A stretch of DNA of 64,000 bases from Bugula neritina (taxonomy: Eukaryota; Bryozoa; Gymnolaemata; Cheilostomatida; Bugulidae): assembly GCA_964035545.1 (NCBI GenBank), contig OZ037768.1:14198175-14262174 (forward strand). The letters are read 5' to 3'. A program made the position numbers and the translations under genes. Below, in pieces: positions 1 through 12,507 of this stretch. The first letter of the stretch is position 1; each line of letters starts with the position of its first letter. A model generated the notes under the pieces. That model had not been told where the DNA came from. It saw nothing but the letters and a program-made list of their open reading frames with translations, and searched no databases.

Positions 1-3000
1 AACTCGACTGTGCCAGATGTAGGAAGGAGATCTTGTGTATCATTACCAACAAGTGTCCACCTAACACTCACCTCACCAAACAGGCCTGCATCTCTCACTA
101 ATAAAACTTCTACTGTTGATATGTTAGTCCCTTTGCTCTCATCTAAACACACAGTCGGCTAAATGCAATGCCCAATTCGTTTAAAACATGTTCATATAAG
201 CTACTGTTGAAGTAAGAAGCCCAGTGGAATAGGTTTGAGTTTCACAGCAGTTCACGATCTAATTTAACTTGGTGATCCTTGAAATAATATTGAAAATTCA
301 AATAAACATAAATGTATTATATAATTGTGGCAATACAAGCACACTAAATTGATAAAATTTTTGCATGCTCTGAAAGTGTAGTATAATTTTTATAAATCGC
401 ATTCAAGGGTACATTAAGATGCATTTAGCCATGACTATTTCATACCGAGCCAAGAGCTAAGATCTACAACATATTCACTCACAAAGTAGGTAAGAAGCTT
501 CTGGTAAAAAGTGAATGATGCCATAAGGAGAGTCATTTTCTAATATGGTTATGTTAATGGAGTTTGGTGAGCCTATCACAGCCAGTGGTTCACCGTGACT
601 TTTAATTGACAGGAGATAAGTTTCTGCCACCTGCAATCATGCCAGAAAAATATAGTTATGTACCCTGTCAATACTAGATATGTATAGCTAAGTATTATCC
701 ACCACAGTAGACAGGTATTGTGATAATTTGTGGGTTTGTGAGAATAGTAACCAGTGAAAATAACTCTTTGTAAGAGAGAGAAGGCAATTCAGGTGTAAAT
801 TTTATATTCTTCCAAGAAAAAGTATAATAGTCTGTATGTAGGTAGTGTTGCCTCTGAGCTCCAGCAGTAGACTGAATCTATGCTGGCGAGCTCGCCCTTT
901 CATATTCTAGAATTCAGACACGGTCCGATTCGGACATTCAAAAAATGGGATTTGGGCACCCGATTTAGAACCGGACGACCTAATCGAATAGAATTGGACG
1001 CCTGAACTCAAATCATCTGAATCCCTCCGGAATTGGATTCACATAATGGAACAAAAAAAGTGAACAAAGAAACAACAAAGAGCTTAACTATAATAACAGT
1101 AAATAAAATAGTTAAGACATGAATAGATCCCAAAATCTACTTCAATATAACTAAGTACTATACACTACACTAGATATGTACAACTAAGTAATATCACCAC
1201 ATTACATATGCACAACTAAGTAACAGATAAGTATAATAACAAAGTAATAGATAAGTATAATAACAAAGTAATAGATATGTATAATAACAAAGTAACAGAT
1301 ATGTATAATAACAAAGTAACAGATATGTATAATAACTAAGTAATAGATATGTATAATAACAAAGTAACAGATATGTATAATAACAAAGTAACAGATAAGT
1401 ATAATAACAAAGTAACAGATATGTATAATAACAAAGTAACAGATATGTATAATAACAAAGTAACAGATATGTATAATAACAAAGTAGCAGATAAGTATAA
1501 TAACAAAGTAACAGATATGTATAATAACAAAGTAACAGATATGTATAATAACAAAGTAACAGATATGTATAATAACAAAGTAACAGATAAGTATAATAAC
1601 AAAGCAACAGATATGTATAATAACAAAGTAACAGATATGTATAATAACAAAGTAACAGATATGTATAATAACAAAGTAACAGATAAGTATAATAACAAAG
1701 TAACAGATATGTATAATATACTAGACATGTTTCTACCTCTGGAATGCTATCATCAGCTACATATATTTGAACAGATTTGAGCCGTTCACCAACTGCAAAC
1801 TCCAACAAGCTGGTTGCACCATAAAATTCTTTCTCTCCATCGTCAGAGATACTCAACAATATGGTTCTGGCCACCAAATCACCCCCAACCCGCTCAACCA
1901 ATACCATGAACTTTTCTCCTTCAGCCTGGCAAAGTTGCAAATAATATAATTTGACACCCATGTTATAGTGTTAACACTTTGTTAAAACACATTCATTGGC
2001 ATATAGCAGTTATAGACACTGCATTACATAAGATTTTTAAGCAAAATCTTCAAGATTCCGGGTTTACTCAATCTACGTGAAGCCCTAAAACTTATGTTGG
2101 ATGCATAAATAAAACAAGCCCATACAATACGAGTAATTGTCCACCATACCAATTTAGTCAAACAGTAACTGTTATATACCTTGACAACTGTTATGTCATC
2201 AGCCAGTTTGAATACTCCTCCTGGATTATCATTCTCAGGTACTACTAGAGATACCTACAGACAATGTCAAAATATCTCTTTTGTATTTAAAATTCAAAGC
2301 TAATAGTTCCGCTAGCTGTTAATTTTATTTAATATGTTTACCTGTATACAGAAGAGACAATCTAGTGATGAAATTTCCTTCTAATATTAATAATACAAGA
2401 AAAACCTGGGTGAAATTTTCTCTAAAGCGCTGAGTGTTGGCTGGTAGGACAGCTGAGAGCCTTAGAACCATAAACTCATCAGTCTCACTGATATTGTCTG
2501 CAAGAATCTCCAACTCAACATTAACCACTGAAACTCCATGTTGTAGAACTACAGACCCATCTAAACTGTGTATGTCATTAGAGTCAACAGCTGAGGGTAG
2601 CACACCTTCCACTGTCCAAAATACAGTAGCCACTCCACTCGTACCTTCCCGGGAGATGGGAATAGACACCTGGATTATAAGAGGGAAAGAAGTTATTAGC
2701 GAAAGTTCTATTTGCCAGCAAACACATAGTTCGAGTTAATCAACTCCCATTAAAATTTAAGATTTGTAGTTCATGTAAAATAGTATTAGAACTTTCAGAA
2801 AATGTTAATAAGTTAAAATTTTACATTCATAAGTATTTGAGTCGACTCCTGTGACAGTTTTATTGATGTCACTGGGAAGAAAATTAAAGTCACTAATTTA
2901 TATTATTATTGAATTTTTAACATAATCATTACTACGTATGTGTGCGTGCGCGCGTGCGTGTGGGTGTGCGTGTGTGTGTGTACACACACGAGCGCATGCA

Positions 3001-6000
3001 CACACACAACCTCCATCAAAGTATAAAATCCATTTTAACTGGCTCTAGATGACAACTTCACTACAAGTTAAATTCCTTTAAACTAATTGACTATTCACCA
3101 TATTTATGCCAGAATCTGGCTCAGTCACACGAAGAGTTGCCAGATCAGAAAATCCTATCTCCCCATTAGCATTAGATGATGTCACTTCTATTGTATCAGA
3201 CTGCAAAGCACCTTTGTATGGACTGTTGAATGACGGCGCAGGAAACTCTGTAGAATTAACCAAAGAGAACGAGTTAGTAGGTAAAGTAGCACCAAACTGA
3301 ATAATTAAAAACAAAATTGTCTACCGTACACTTTACATTATTTAACAGCAATAGTGCACTAATTCATATCATACAGTAATGGTGCATTACTTCTGATTCT
3401 TCACAGTAGTTTTGCACTAATCTATATCTTTATACAGCAATGGTGAATTACTTAACAGTATTATACAGTAATGGTGAATTACTTTACAGTATTATACAGT
3501 AATGGTGAATTACTTAACAGTATTATACAGTAATGGTGGATTACTTTACACTATTATGTAGTGATGGTGCAGTGAGAGCACCCTTCTCAAAACAATAGTG
3601 ACTACGCCTGGTAGTTTAAACAGAAAGTCAGTTTTATTAGAGGTGTTCAGATTAAACCAATTTATCATAGTTGCTGCTGTAGTATTGTTACACAATAGCA
3701 CAGGTATCAGTCTCACAGATATCATCATAGCTGCTGAGTTTTTCAAGTGCAGGTGTAGAAGTTTGTGGGTGTGGAATAAGCAACCTATAAATTGCCAACA
3801 TTTTTACAACCAATCCTTACCTGATATCAACTTCACTTCATCAATAATAGCTGCAAACCTTCCACCAACACTAAGAAAAAGTGTGGGGGAAATATCTACG
3901 GTCACTCTAACTGAAACTTGGCCATCAGCCATTACAGCTTGATATGGTCTGTTAGAAACAAAAGCATTAGGAATTGCTGTGCCATCGACAGAGTAACTGC
4001 AGGTAAAAGTGACAGCAATCTCTCCAATACTACCGCCACTCCTGCCCAATGTCCAAGTTAGGTATCTGGGAGTCGCATCCTAAACAAGTAATACATTGCA
4101 TAGAAATAAACTATTAGAATAGATAGTAGCATTCTATACATACACAAAACATATATATACGTTTATATACGTATATATAAGCATAAAACTATCTGTGTAG
4201 TTATATTCCCGCGTATAATCATCTTTCGCAACATTATAATACTCTGTTATGCTAAGTTGCATCAGCAAAAAGCATTATATGTGTTATGCATAACTAGCAA
4301 CTAATTTTAAAGATTCATATTTCAACTATTCACACAAGGGGATGCACAAACAAGCCAAATAAGTTTTGATTCCACAGATAAACTTTTGCAGTAAACTGGG
4401 TAATCAAAGTTTGCAATAAAATCCTAAGAATAAGTTTTAATATTTTACACAAGGTCAGATAACAAGGTGTCAACTCACTGTGACAATAGTATGAGCAGCA
4501 AATAACCACTGAATGGTCCCATGAGCAACATCACTATCTTGAATGATAACTCTCTTCTCCTGAACACCGTCAAGCCTTGCCCCACCAGACACAGACACTA
4601 ATCTTACTTTAAATAACTGGCTAATCTGCAGATATAGTAGCAAGATTTGTTAATTATATTTCAGATATAGTATGTTGTAAACAAATCTATGGCATAGTCC
4701 ACTCGTTTTTATATATGCAATGTCACTTGTGTTTTCATTTCTGGTCAATCCAAATAATGCAAAACACACACGCTAAATCTCCATAACAAAAACCTTTAGT
4801 GAGAAACATGTCTGTATTAACCATTTTTGTGCAATTATAATTCGAAATGATTTTGTTTCATAAACTAAAACTGATGACTTCATAAAAGATCGAAACAAAC
4901 CTCGGGCAGTACATCTTTAGAAGCTTGAAGAGTAAATGAGGATGTTGATTGTTTGTCTAAAAACACAACTTCACCTGATAAAGGTTGAATATTGTGTAGA
5001 AGATGCTCACTGCCAGATACATTGTAGAATACTACAATCTAAAAGAAACATGCTGTAGTTGTACTCGTAACAATAAAGACTGGCTACACAAAAAGTAGTA
5101 AACCTCATACTCATGTAGTGCAACATTAGCAGACCACCAAAGTGCTGATTCGCAAGTTTTAGGGCTAACTTATCAAAAAATCATTCAATTCATAAATTTA
5201 CTGTATAATTTATGATAATTTTAACTTGTACAAATATTGTCTCAATAGATTGCGATACAACTTTTTGCATTTGGACAATACTTGGATCCCATAATTACAT
5301 AACTAAAATACAAACCTTATAAAACTTTATGAGACAGAAAAAAGGCACAGTATTTAATTTAACCACACAGAGAAGAAACAATGACAATGTTTCTAGAACT
5401 ACATATCTCTTACTTCTCCAAAAACACCAGCCTGTCTCCTAATCAGTATCGTCACACTGTTTACAGTTTGATCTTCATTAATAAATAATGGAGACTGCTG
5501 ACTGGGATCAAACATGACAACTCCGTGCTGATCATCATTTCCCAAAATGGCTATAATAGTAGTATTAGGGGTGCCTATAGCAGCATCTCCCTCCACAGCT
5601 GTCAGAATAATTTGAAGTTCTTCAGTTAGCTCAGGGACATCATCTGCTAAGATCTAAATAGCAAGACAAATATTCATAAATAATTATACAAACATTCTTG
5701 AAAGTAATTTCCTGCAAAAACTATTAGAAGCTATATTTTTCATATAGAAAGCAAAATTATTTAAACAAAAGTGTAGTTCAACTACTATTAACATATGCTG
5801 TGAGTCTAAAATATTGCTTTAAGCAACTTTTTAGAACAAAGAATTACATAGCTGATTGTAAACTTTTGAAAAATCATCTTTACAAATTTTAAGTAGATGT
5901 GGTGTGAATTTCTTCTACAATATCATCATTTTTTCACTTTTGTATCAGTTTACAAAAAAATAAATTCTGTGCAATATGAAAGCATTTTATTAAGTTGAAA

Positions 6001-8171
6001 ATAATTCTATTTGCAGTTACAAGAACAAAGGCCTTGAAAAAAATTCATTTTAGAAATAAATAGAGAAATTTCTCTGATGATTATACTAAGAAAAGCACAA
6101 CATAATTTGTTATACAATTAGTAATATCATGCTTTACAACCTACAACATTATAATGTACTATGAGTTAAACGTCTTACCAGAATGCTTATGTTGTGATGA
6201 AGTTCGTCGTGTGTAAATGTAGTGACGTTATTAGCAAGAATATAGTCTGAATCCGCGTCGGCACTTTTCCCCAATACTTCGTATGCAACAGTAAAATTCT
6301 TCATCAAGGTACCTTGACCTTTATTCACTCTAACTCCAATTGCAGTTGAATAAGCAGTCATCATCTCATGAACATATATAATTTCCTGTATAGCAAACAA
6401 GTTAACACTCTCTTGCAACATTCAACATGCATATCTATAGACTAACTATCTGTATCACTGAAGTTCTGCATGTTGAATAGATATATTATCTACACATGGC
6501 CAACATGACTAAATCTCTTCAACTGCAAGACTCGTACACAGAGTCATCAAAGTCATACAATATTAATGTCAGTGGAATATTAAGCAAGATTTTATAACAT
6601 TTATTGCATTCTCAAAGATTCAGTCTATTTATGTGAAACCTAATGGACAATTATTTACAAAACAAAAAAGATTGGAATCTTACAATCCTACAAGAATCTT
6701 ACAATGATCAAAATAAACATTAGACTTAACAGAGCATGACAATACAACTGACCTTAGCAAACGATACCAAAATATCGTTGTCCGTTACTTCAATCTGTTT
6801 TACAGCATCAGCCACAAGGATTTCAGAATGGTTTGAAAATATTCTGAATACAAGCAACTTTTCATCCTCAACTCTATTGTCATCCAATGCAGTTAGTAAA
6901 ACAGAAGCATTTCTTACTCCATCAGCAAATTCAATGCTGCCGGAAAAAGGTTGTATCTCATTAAAGCCATTTGCTATTTCAAAAAATATTTTGATGTTGC
7001 CAAATGCCCCAGCTGATCTTACTACCTCTATCATTGCTGTTTCTCCTTCAGTTAAGATTGTCTTTTCTCGGCTCTATAAAAATGTACTTGGATTGCATTG
7101 CCTGAATTTTTACCAGTAGTGAATGTTATTGAACAAAAACCCAAACTCACAAGCTTGGTAGCTATTATTTGTGGTTCCTCAGATCTATATGAGTTCATAA
7201 AATAGCAATAACTGCTGAACCAATGAGGTTTTTAAGATTGATTGTAAATGTTCAAGTACCTGTAAACTGAATATGCCAGCTGCATTATCATTAGCTGAGA
7301 TGATAACTCTAGAAGTTTGTCTATCACCAAACTCAGCTGGCCCATCTGGTAATGATCTAAGTTGAAGAGTGAATAGCTCATCTGGTTCAGGGTCGACATC
7401 ATTTACAGTAGAGAAAATCACGGTAGTTTTTAAGTCAGATGGTTGAAAGCTAGCTATTGCACTAGTTCCAATTATGTCATCAGTAGTGCCATTCTGTATA
7501 ATCATAATCATATATTAGTAAAGTGAACTAATATGGTCTATAATACAGTTTTCAATTTGATAATTTAACATTGACATGTTTAACGTTATTTATTAGCTAT
7601 TAGCAAATAAGTTTCAAGTTCAAAAGCTAGTTGCTGTATTTAGTAGATTCTTGAAAGAGCTCAGCAGAGCTAGAAGTGAAACTGAAAGACCTGAGATGTC
7701 ATTTACCAATACATCTCACTATAATTTCTGTAAGAGGGCAATTTTTAATTTAATAGAGACTGGATCCTTATTGCTTGTGTCTAAGAAAATTTATAGTTTT
7801 ACTCAAAAAACTAGCACATGGATGTATAGCTGTTGACAGTAACGGCAAACTTGAAGATGGTGAAGATTTGGACATTTTGTTGATATATGAAGTTTAGCTC
7901 TAAAAACTGTGAGTAAATGACCTAATTATTCATTCCCTCTGTACTACAATAGAGTATTGATTAAAATCTTGTATGTGCACCGTCAGTGTACCTGAATGAC
8001 AACAATCAATGACTGCTCTGATACATCAGTAGAAGCTCTGACAACCACAACCTTTACTTCCTCTCCTTCTTCCACTCTGTATATACTAGATTTAAAATTA
8101 TACTCCGAGAGTTGGCTGTGTGCCAGCAGAAGCATTGAAGATATAATTGAAAGTCTAAATACATCCAACAT
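1..8171 (-). CDS. ADGRV1-like Calx-beta repeat protein, 5' part (partial)
   Basis: The ATG is at 8171. The first exon encodes a signal peptide (MLDVFRLSIISSMLLLAHSQ) followed by the first Calx-beta domain. Exons read on the minus strand: 8171-7992, 7493-7260, 7073-6753, 6385-6179, 5653-5414, 5038-4901, 4625-4479, 4079-3821, 3296-3099, 2669-2406, 2254-2180, 1925-1737, 630-483, 142-<1. Together they give about 910 residues with almost all introns in phase 0. Repeats carry the Calx-beta signature (AGxFGxxxxxW, D-D-x-x-P-E, then xNDxxGxxxF), for example NDNAAGIF, NDNPGGVF and NDSPYGIIHF. An N-terminal signal peptide plus consecutive Calx-beta repeats is the layout of the very large adhesion GPCR ADGRV1/VLGR1, which forms extracellular links on stereocilia in vertebrates. 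The GPCR part is not in the window, so another Calx-beta protein cannot be excluded. The exon ending at 3821 (phase 1) does not join the one starting at 3296 (phase 0). A missing small exon is likely; 3784-3717 fits in phase but is not convincing by content. Confidence 0.72.
719..1180 (-). mobile_element. Degenerate solo LTR related to the Gypsy LTR
   Basis: This stretch sits in the intron between the exons at 1737 and 630. It starts TGTGATAATTTGTGGG, like the Gypsy LTRs at 20555 and 27246 (TGTGATATTTTTGTGGG). It then follows the same order of landmarks: CTCTTTG-(T)TAGAGAGA near 762-780, then a hairpin with GAGCTCCAG and GAGCTCGC arms near 855-896, then a block of palindromic words. The palindromes differ in sequence here (around 921-935). 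The right boundary is only approximate. No internal retroviral-type sequence is attached, so this is best read as an old solo LTR of a related family. Confidence 0.55.
1205..1726. repeat. 24-bp minisatellite (about 21 copies)
   Basis: Tandem units of the type gataagtataataacaaag + taaca, with variants at a few positions (ATAAG/ATATG, GTAAC/GTAGC/GCAAC, AAAG/TAAG). The array lies in an intron of the Calx-beta gene and ends about 10 bp before the exon whose minus-strand donor is at 1736. A 24-bp unit keeps frame, which explains long but meaningless open frames through it on both strands. Confidence 0.95.
2938..3010. repeat. GT/AC-rich dinucleotide tract
   Basis: An alternating TG/CG run switches to AC/GC (tgtgtgcgtgcgcgcgtgcg ... 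acacacacgagcgc), making an imperfect purine/pyrimidine-alternating palindrome in an intron of the Calx-beta gene. Confidence 0.8.
3434..3557. repeat. 31-bp tandem repeat (about 4 copies)
   Basis: Units of acagtaatggtgaattactt followed by (a/t)acagtattat are repeated in direct orientation with a few substitutions, in an intron of the Calx-beta gene. Looser copies precede the array from about 3340. Confidence 0.85.
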
Positions 8172-9949
8172 AGCTTGTTCTAAAATATAAAAAAGTTTAA
8201 AAATACAATAATGAGAGAACATAAAATAAAAGTAATTCCTTGCTATTAGGGCATCTTCTCCCAACATTGTCTTTGTCTTTTTCATGGAAAAGTTCAAGAC
8301 AATTTTAGAAAAATATGCCTACTAGCAAATATTTTAATCTTATAATTACGATTTTGATGTTAGACTATTGTTTAAACATTTTCATTTACATAAAATAACA
8401 TTATTGTGAGAGTATTTAGTTTGTAAACAATTTCTCTGGGTGATGTGTGGGAATTATTATAAAAGCATTGGTATAATTAATAATTTAAAAGACATCAGAG
8501 CAAAATTCTAAAGGTGTGCATCTTACACGCCTTATTATACCATCTACTTGCAAAATTGATTTCTAAGTTTAGTGCATGCGTGCATAATACATAGCCAAAA
8601 CATATCACAGGTCACTGAAGCTCACATAACTAAAAGAACCTCAGGGAAACAGAAAGTCGATGTGAAACTTTGTTAATCCTCACTTACACTACCAATAAAA
8701 GACTTATACTTCAGGTATGCTATCTATAACACTGAAGCTTCACCTTAGTTCTCAATACATTATAAACAAAATAAAACATACAGCCAATAGTGAAAACAAA
8801 CTTGGTAATTTAGTATGTCATGAGTCACACTTTAAATTTTTTTCTCAATTCAAAAGTTGACATCGATATTGGTATTTAGGGGATGGAATTATTAAATACT
8901 TTATCCTATAGGTTACTAGTTAGTAGTTATACATACACTACATTCCCATGCTTCGAAAGGATCCACAATGAATGCTTCTACTGATGTTAACCTACAACTG
9001 TGATTTCATACTGTCTCCATGCATCGAATAAAAAATCCATTGCATAATTCGAAACATGGGGCATAGTGATAATCTCTAATTGCTATGGTGGTAAGATGTT
9101 CACAATGAAACAAATTGATTCTATTAACCACATACTCCACTACCAATATATATTTTTCAACATGTTACTACATAATATACTACTATTATTTGTATTGGAT
9201 TAGGTAAAATAAAAATATTAGCATAACTGCAATAACACTAACTTGTGAGCTTTTCATCATATAAAAAAAACAGTTGTCATACTAATTTTAAAATTTTGGG
9301 TAACAAAATTTTAGCACAAGTAATAATTACTGCAGATTTTAGCACTACAGCAAGTTCCCTGTACTCCTAGTATCAAATTATTTAACAAGCACAAAAGAAT
9401 GACAGTTTATCAGAAAAATTTAAAGCCATAAAATAATGTTCATGCAGTATAGTAAGTATACATTCTGAAACCAGCTATATGAAACGATAAAAATATTAGA
9501 CATAATTTTATAATAATAACTAAATCACTATGACCACAGCATTTATTAATTGTTACCAAGTCAAATATTTGCCTAATTAAACAAAATACAAAACATTTAT
9601 TTATTTATAATTATTTACAACAAAATTCTTATTATTAGTAGCAAACACTAAAAGTGGTTATAGTTGTAATGACCATGATTTTTTTCAAAGCTAAAATAGA
9701 AACCATGAACATATGACAACAAATAATAATTGTAGATATAAGTGATATGGAAACAACCAATATGAAAGTGTATACCAATGTAAAAAGTAGGCACTATATA
9801 TTAATTAATATTTATAAAAAATTATTATCAATACTTTTCTAGGGATAAATCATCCATAAAGGTAAACTAAAAATCAACTTAAAACAATTAGTTATAATTG
9901 ATAAATAATAATCATGTTATAATGCATAAATAAATAAGAAAATTTTTAA
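8172..9949. other. Upstream region of the ADGRV1-like gene, no gene seen
   Basis: AT-rich sequence upstream of the signal-peptide exon. I see no open frame with a recognisable domain and no clear transposon ends. The promoter and any 5' non-coding exon of the minus-strand gene should lie in the first few hundred bases, but no element is distinctive enough to mark. Confidence 0.5.
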
Positions 9950-11130
9950 ACTCAAAACTGAATGGAGTGAATATATCTAAGAAATGTATACATGGGCAGT
10001 GTCAGTAGTGGGTTACATGGCTAGAACACTGAAATTAGACTATTAATGAGCTAAAAGAGATGAATTGAACGGCAAACAAACTAATGACAATAAATCATGC
10101 ACTTTACCTAGAAGCAAAAGACAGGTTGTATGCTAGCAGGAAAGAAGGAAGCATTTATATAGTGTCAAATGAGAATGTGTAAGGATTGAAAACTGTAGCT
10201 TATCAGATTAAATAAAGAGCAGGCAAATATGAAGACGTAATATTGAGTGACTTTAAATAGGTTAAAACCACATTAAGGTAAAGCTAAAAAATACCAATTT
10301 AATTAAGAGAACTGATGGAATGAAAAGAGAAGACTTCAATTGGACAATATATTAGAAAGGTAGATAAAGTAGAAACATACCCAAGAAACTGGTCAAGATC
10401 TAAATAACTGAAAAAAGGCAGAGCGATTGTTTTTGTCTGCTCAAAATTAAGCTTTTCCGGTTAGAGAATACAAGGTGACCAGAATGAAAAGTGAAAACCA
10501 AAGCAGCATGAGGTGTCAAATGTGTAATGCAAGGAATGAAATATGATATCCATAACGAGATATGATATCCATAACGAGTGTGAAAAGCTAGAACAGTGCA
10601 AATACACAAAGACATGATCCTGTGGCTTTGATAATTCACAGACAATTTTGTGGTATGAATGGATTCCAAAGGTGCAGGAATTGGTTGGACTTCCGAGCAG
10701 AATTAGCAATGGAAGATACATCACAATATTGTATAATTCCAACATATACATTGACAAGTCACTAAAGCTAAAAAAAAGCTTGATAACATGTTAGTTGGAA
10801 AGCACAATGTAGAAACAGTGATCACCAATATAGCTGTCCCTGGTGACTACATTGTAGAGGAGATAGAATCAATGAACGTAGCAAAATAACAGAATCTGGC
10901 ACTAGAACTCATAAGCCTTTGGAAAAAAACTGAATAAAATTTATCCCTATATAACTGGAGCTCTTGGGGTTACACCGTATATTGGACAACATTACTTATA
11001 TTGGGTAAGAAAAAATACACATTGACTCAACAGACAGTCCTACTAGGATCAGCATATTTTGAAAAAAAAGTATATTCATCACAAGTTAGTAGCAATAGGT
11101 CAATGGTAAAAGATTACAATAGCAAAAAAA
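9950..11130 (+). pseudogene. Decayed 3' end of a non-LTR retrotransposon
   Basis: Reading on the plus strand in shifting frames, with several stops, gives pieces typical of the C-terminal region of animal LINE polyproteins. From about 10830 comes NIAVPGDYIVEEIESMNVAK, then QNLALELISLWK, then a piece matching the usual 'GALG' segment. From about 11019 comes LTQQTVLLGSAYF, the usual LLGTARILRKVL-type end. Upstream (10125-10250) the frame is broken by many stops (RLYASRKEGSIYIVSNENV). A 20-bp direct duplication is visible at about 10547-10586. It is an old, dead copy and not the same family as the LINE that follows. Boundaries are approximate. Confidence 0.6.
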
Positions 11131-11652
11131 TTGTTGATACATCCAATAATAATATCATACCAACTATTATTCTAAATATCTTTCTTGTTCTGACACTTGA
11201 ATTACGAATTTAATAAATATATATAGCAACAGGACATTGAAAATATGACTATAAGTATAACATTGTAAACAAATAAAAGAAATATTCCACTTACTAATTT
11301 GATAAATCTGGTAGTTTTAAAATGTAAACTTGGTTAAAAGAAAAGTAATAATACTAAAATATTAAATTAGTGATATAGTTAATGTTATTAGTTATACATA
11401 TTGATATAAATTGCATGAGCATTGCTATTATAATTATCATCATCAGTCATTATTATTTTGAAATTATCAGTATCTTTCAGTTTATTACGTCACCTGAAAA
11501 GTGCACAAGCCAGTGTAAAACTTAGCCGGTCCCAAGCCCGGATAAAGATAGAGGGTTCGGTGACAGGAAGAGCATCTAGCCGGTAAAACACCCCAGCCTC
11601 AAACCAATATGCTTGAAAACCAACAGATGTCAGACCATGCTAGGGCATCCCC

Positions 11653-12507
11653 GTGTTAAGCGACGCCCAGCGATTAGATTGCCTTGCTGACCCTGTGAGA
11701 AGTATGCAAGCGGGGCTACAGAAGATCAGGATAGCAACCTTAAACATTAGTACGCTGACTGCTAAGAGTCGAGAGATTGCAGATTTGATGGTGAGGCAAA
11801 GCATTGACATACTATATCTGCAGGAAACAAGATGGAGAAGTGGGAAATCCGGAGGAAAGGCAAGAAACATAGGGGAAGGCATCAAACTATATTACAGTGG
11901 AGGAGGAAGACCTAAGAATGGAGTTGCTATTTGCTTGAAAGAGGAATGGCAAGACAAGATTATTGAAGTAGAGAGGAAGTCAGATAGAATAATGAGCATG
12001 AAGCTAGTGACGCCTCAACGAACCTATAACATCGTGTCAGCCTATGCACCACAACTAGGGTGTGAAGAGGAAGAAAAGGAAAGATTCTGGACTCAACTCG
12101 GGGCAATATCGGACAGTATTCCCACATCGGAGGAACTGATTGTTGCCGGAGATCTCAATGGACATGTTGGAGTAGAGAGAGATGGTTTTGAAAGATGGAA
12201 TGGTGGCAAGACACGTGGAAACATCAATGCAGAAGGAGAGCGGATTTTGAACTACGCTAGGGAGTGTGACCTGGCACTGGTAAACACATTCTTTACTAAG
12301 AGTGATGCCCAGACCTACACTTTCAAGAGTGGACTGAATCGAACTGTGATTGACTACATCGGGATTAGAAGAGAAAGCATTAGCAAGATCAAGGACTGTA
12401 AAGTGATCCTGGGCGAATCTGTAGCATCACAACACGGGCTTCTGGTAGTTGAAATCCTAGCCAAGAAGAATAAGAGAAGACCCAGAAAAAGAAAGATTAG
12501 CTGGTAA
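11653..12507 (+). CDS. RTE LINE endonuclease domain ORF
   Basis: A 284-codon open frame with an exonuclease-endonuclease-phosphatase (APE-like) fold. Visible motifs are TLNISTLTAK at the start, LQETRW with the catalytic Glu, NIVSAYAPQ, VAGDLNGHVG with the Asp/Asn pair, TVIDYIG and ASQHGLLV with the catalytic His. This domain nicks the target DNA that primes reverse transcription. The frame stops at 12505-12507 where homologues continue into the linker and RT, so it is the intact front of a broken single polyprotein. Animal relatives are often mis-annotated as 'craniofacial development protein 2-like'. Confidence 0.85.
   Translation: MLSDAQRLDCLADPVRSMQAGLQKIRIATLNISTLTAKSREIADLMVRQSIDILYLQETRWRSGKSGGKARNIGEGIKLYYSGGGRPKNGVAICLKEEWQDKIIEVERKSDRIMSMKLVTPQRTYNIVSAYAPQLGCEEEEKERFWTQLGAISDSIPTSEELIVAGDLNGHVGVERDGFERWNGGKTRGNINAEGERILNYARECDLALVNTFFTKSDAQTYTFKSGLNRTVIDYIGIRRESISKIKDCKVILGESVASQHGLLVVEILAKKNKRRPRKRKISW

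Noticed and set aside
1205-1726. CRISPR-like array
   Set aside because: Units are directly adjacent without variable spacers, in a eukaryotic intron; it is a minisatellite. The 33885-34215 array was rejected for the same reason.
1336-1780. Repeat proteins in several frames
   Set aside because: They are frames through the 24-bp minisatellite; only the part 1737-1925 on the minus strand is a real exon.
3546-3784. Extra Calx-beta exon between 3296 and 3821
   Set aside because: 3784-3717 satisfies splice phase, but the peptide (CLFHTHKLLHLHLKNSAAMMIS) does not look like Calx-beta; kept only as a possibility in the gene entry.
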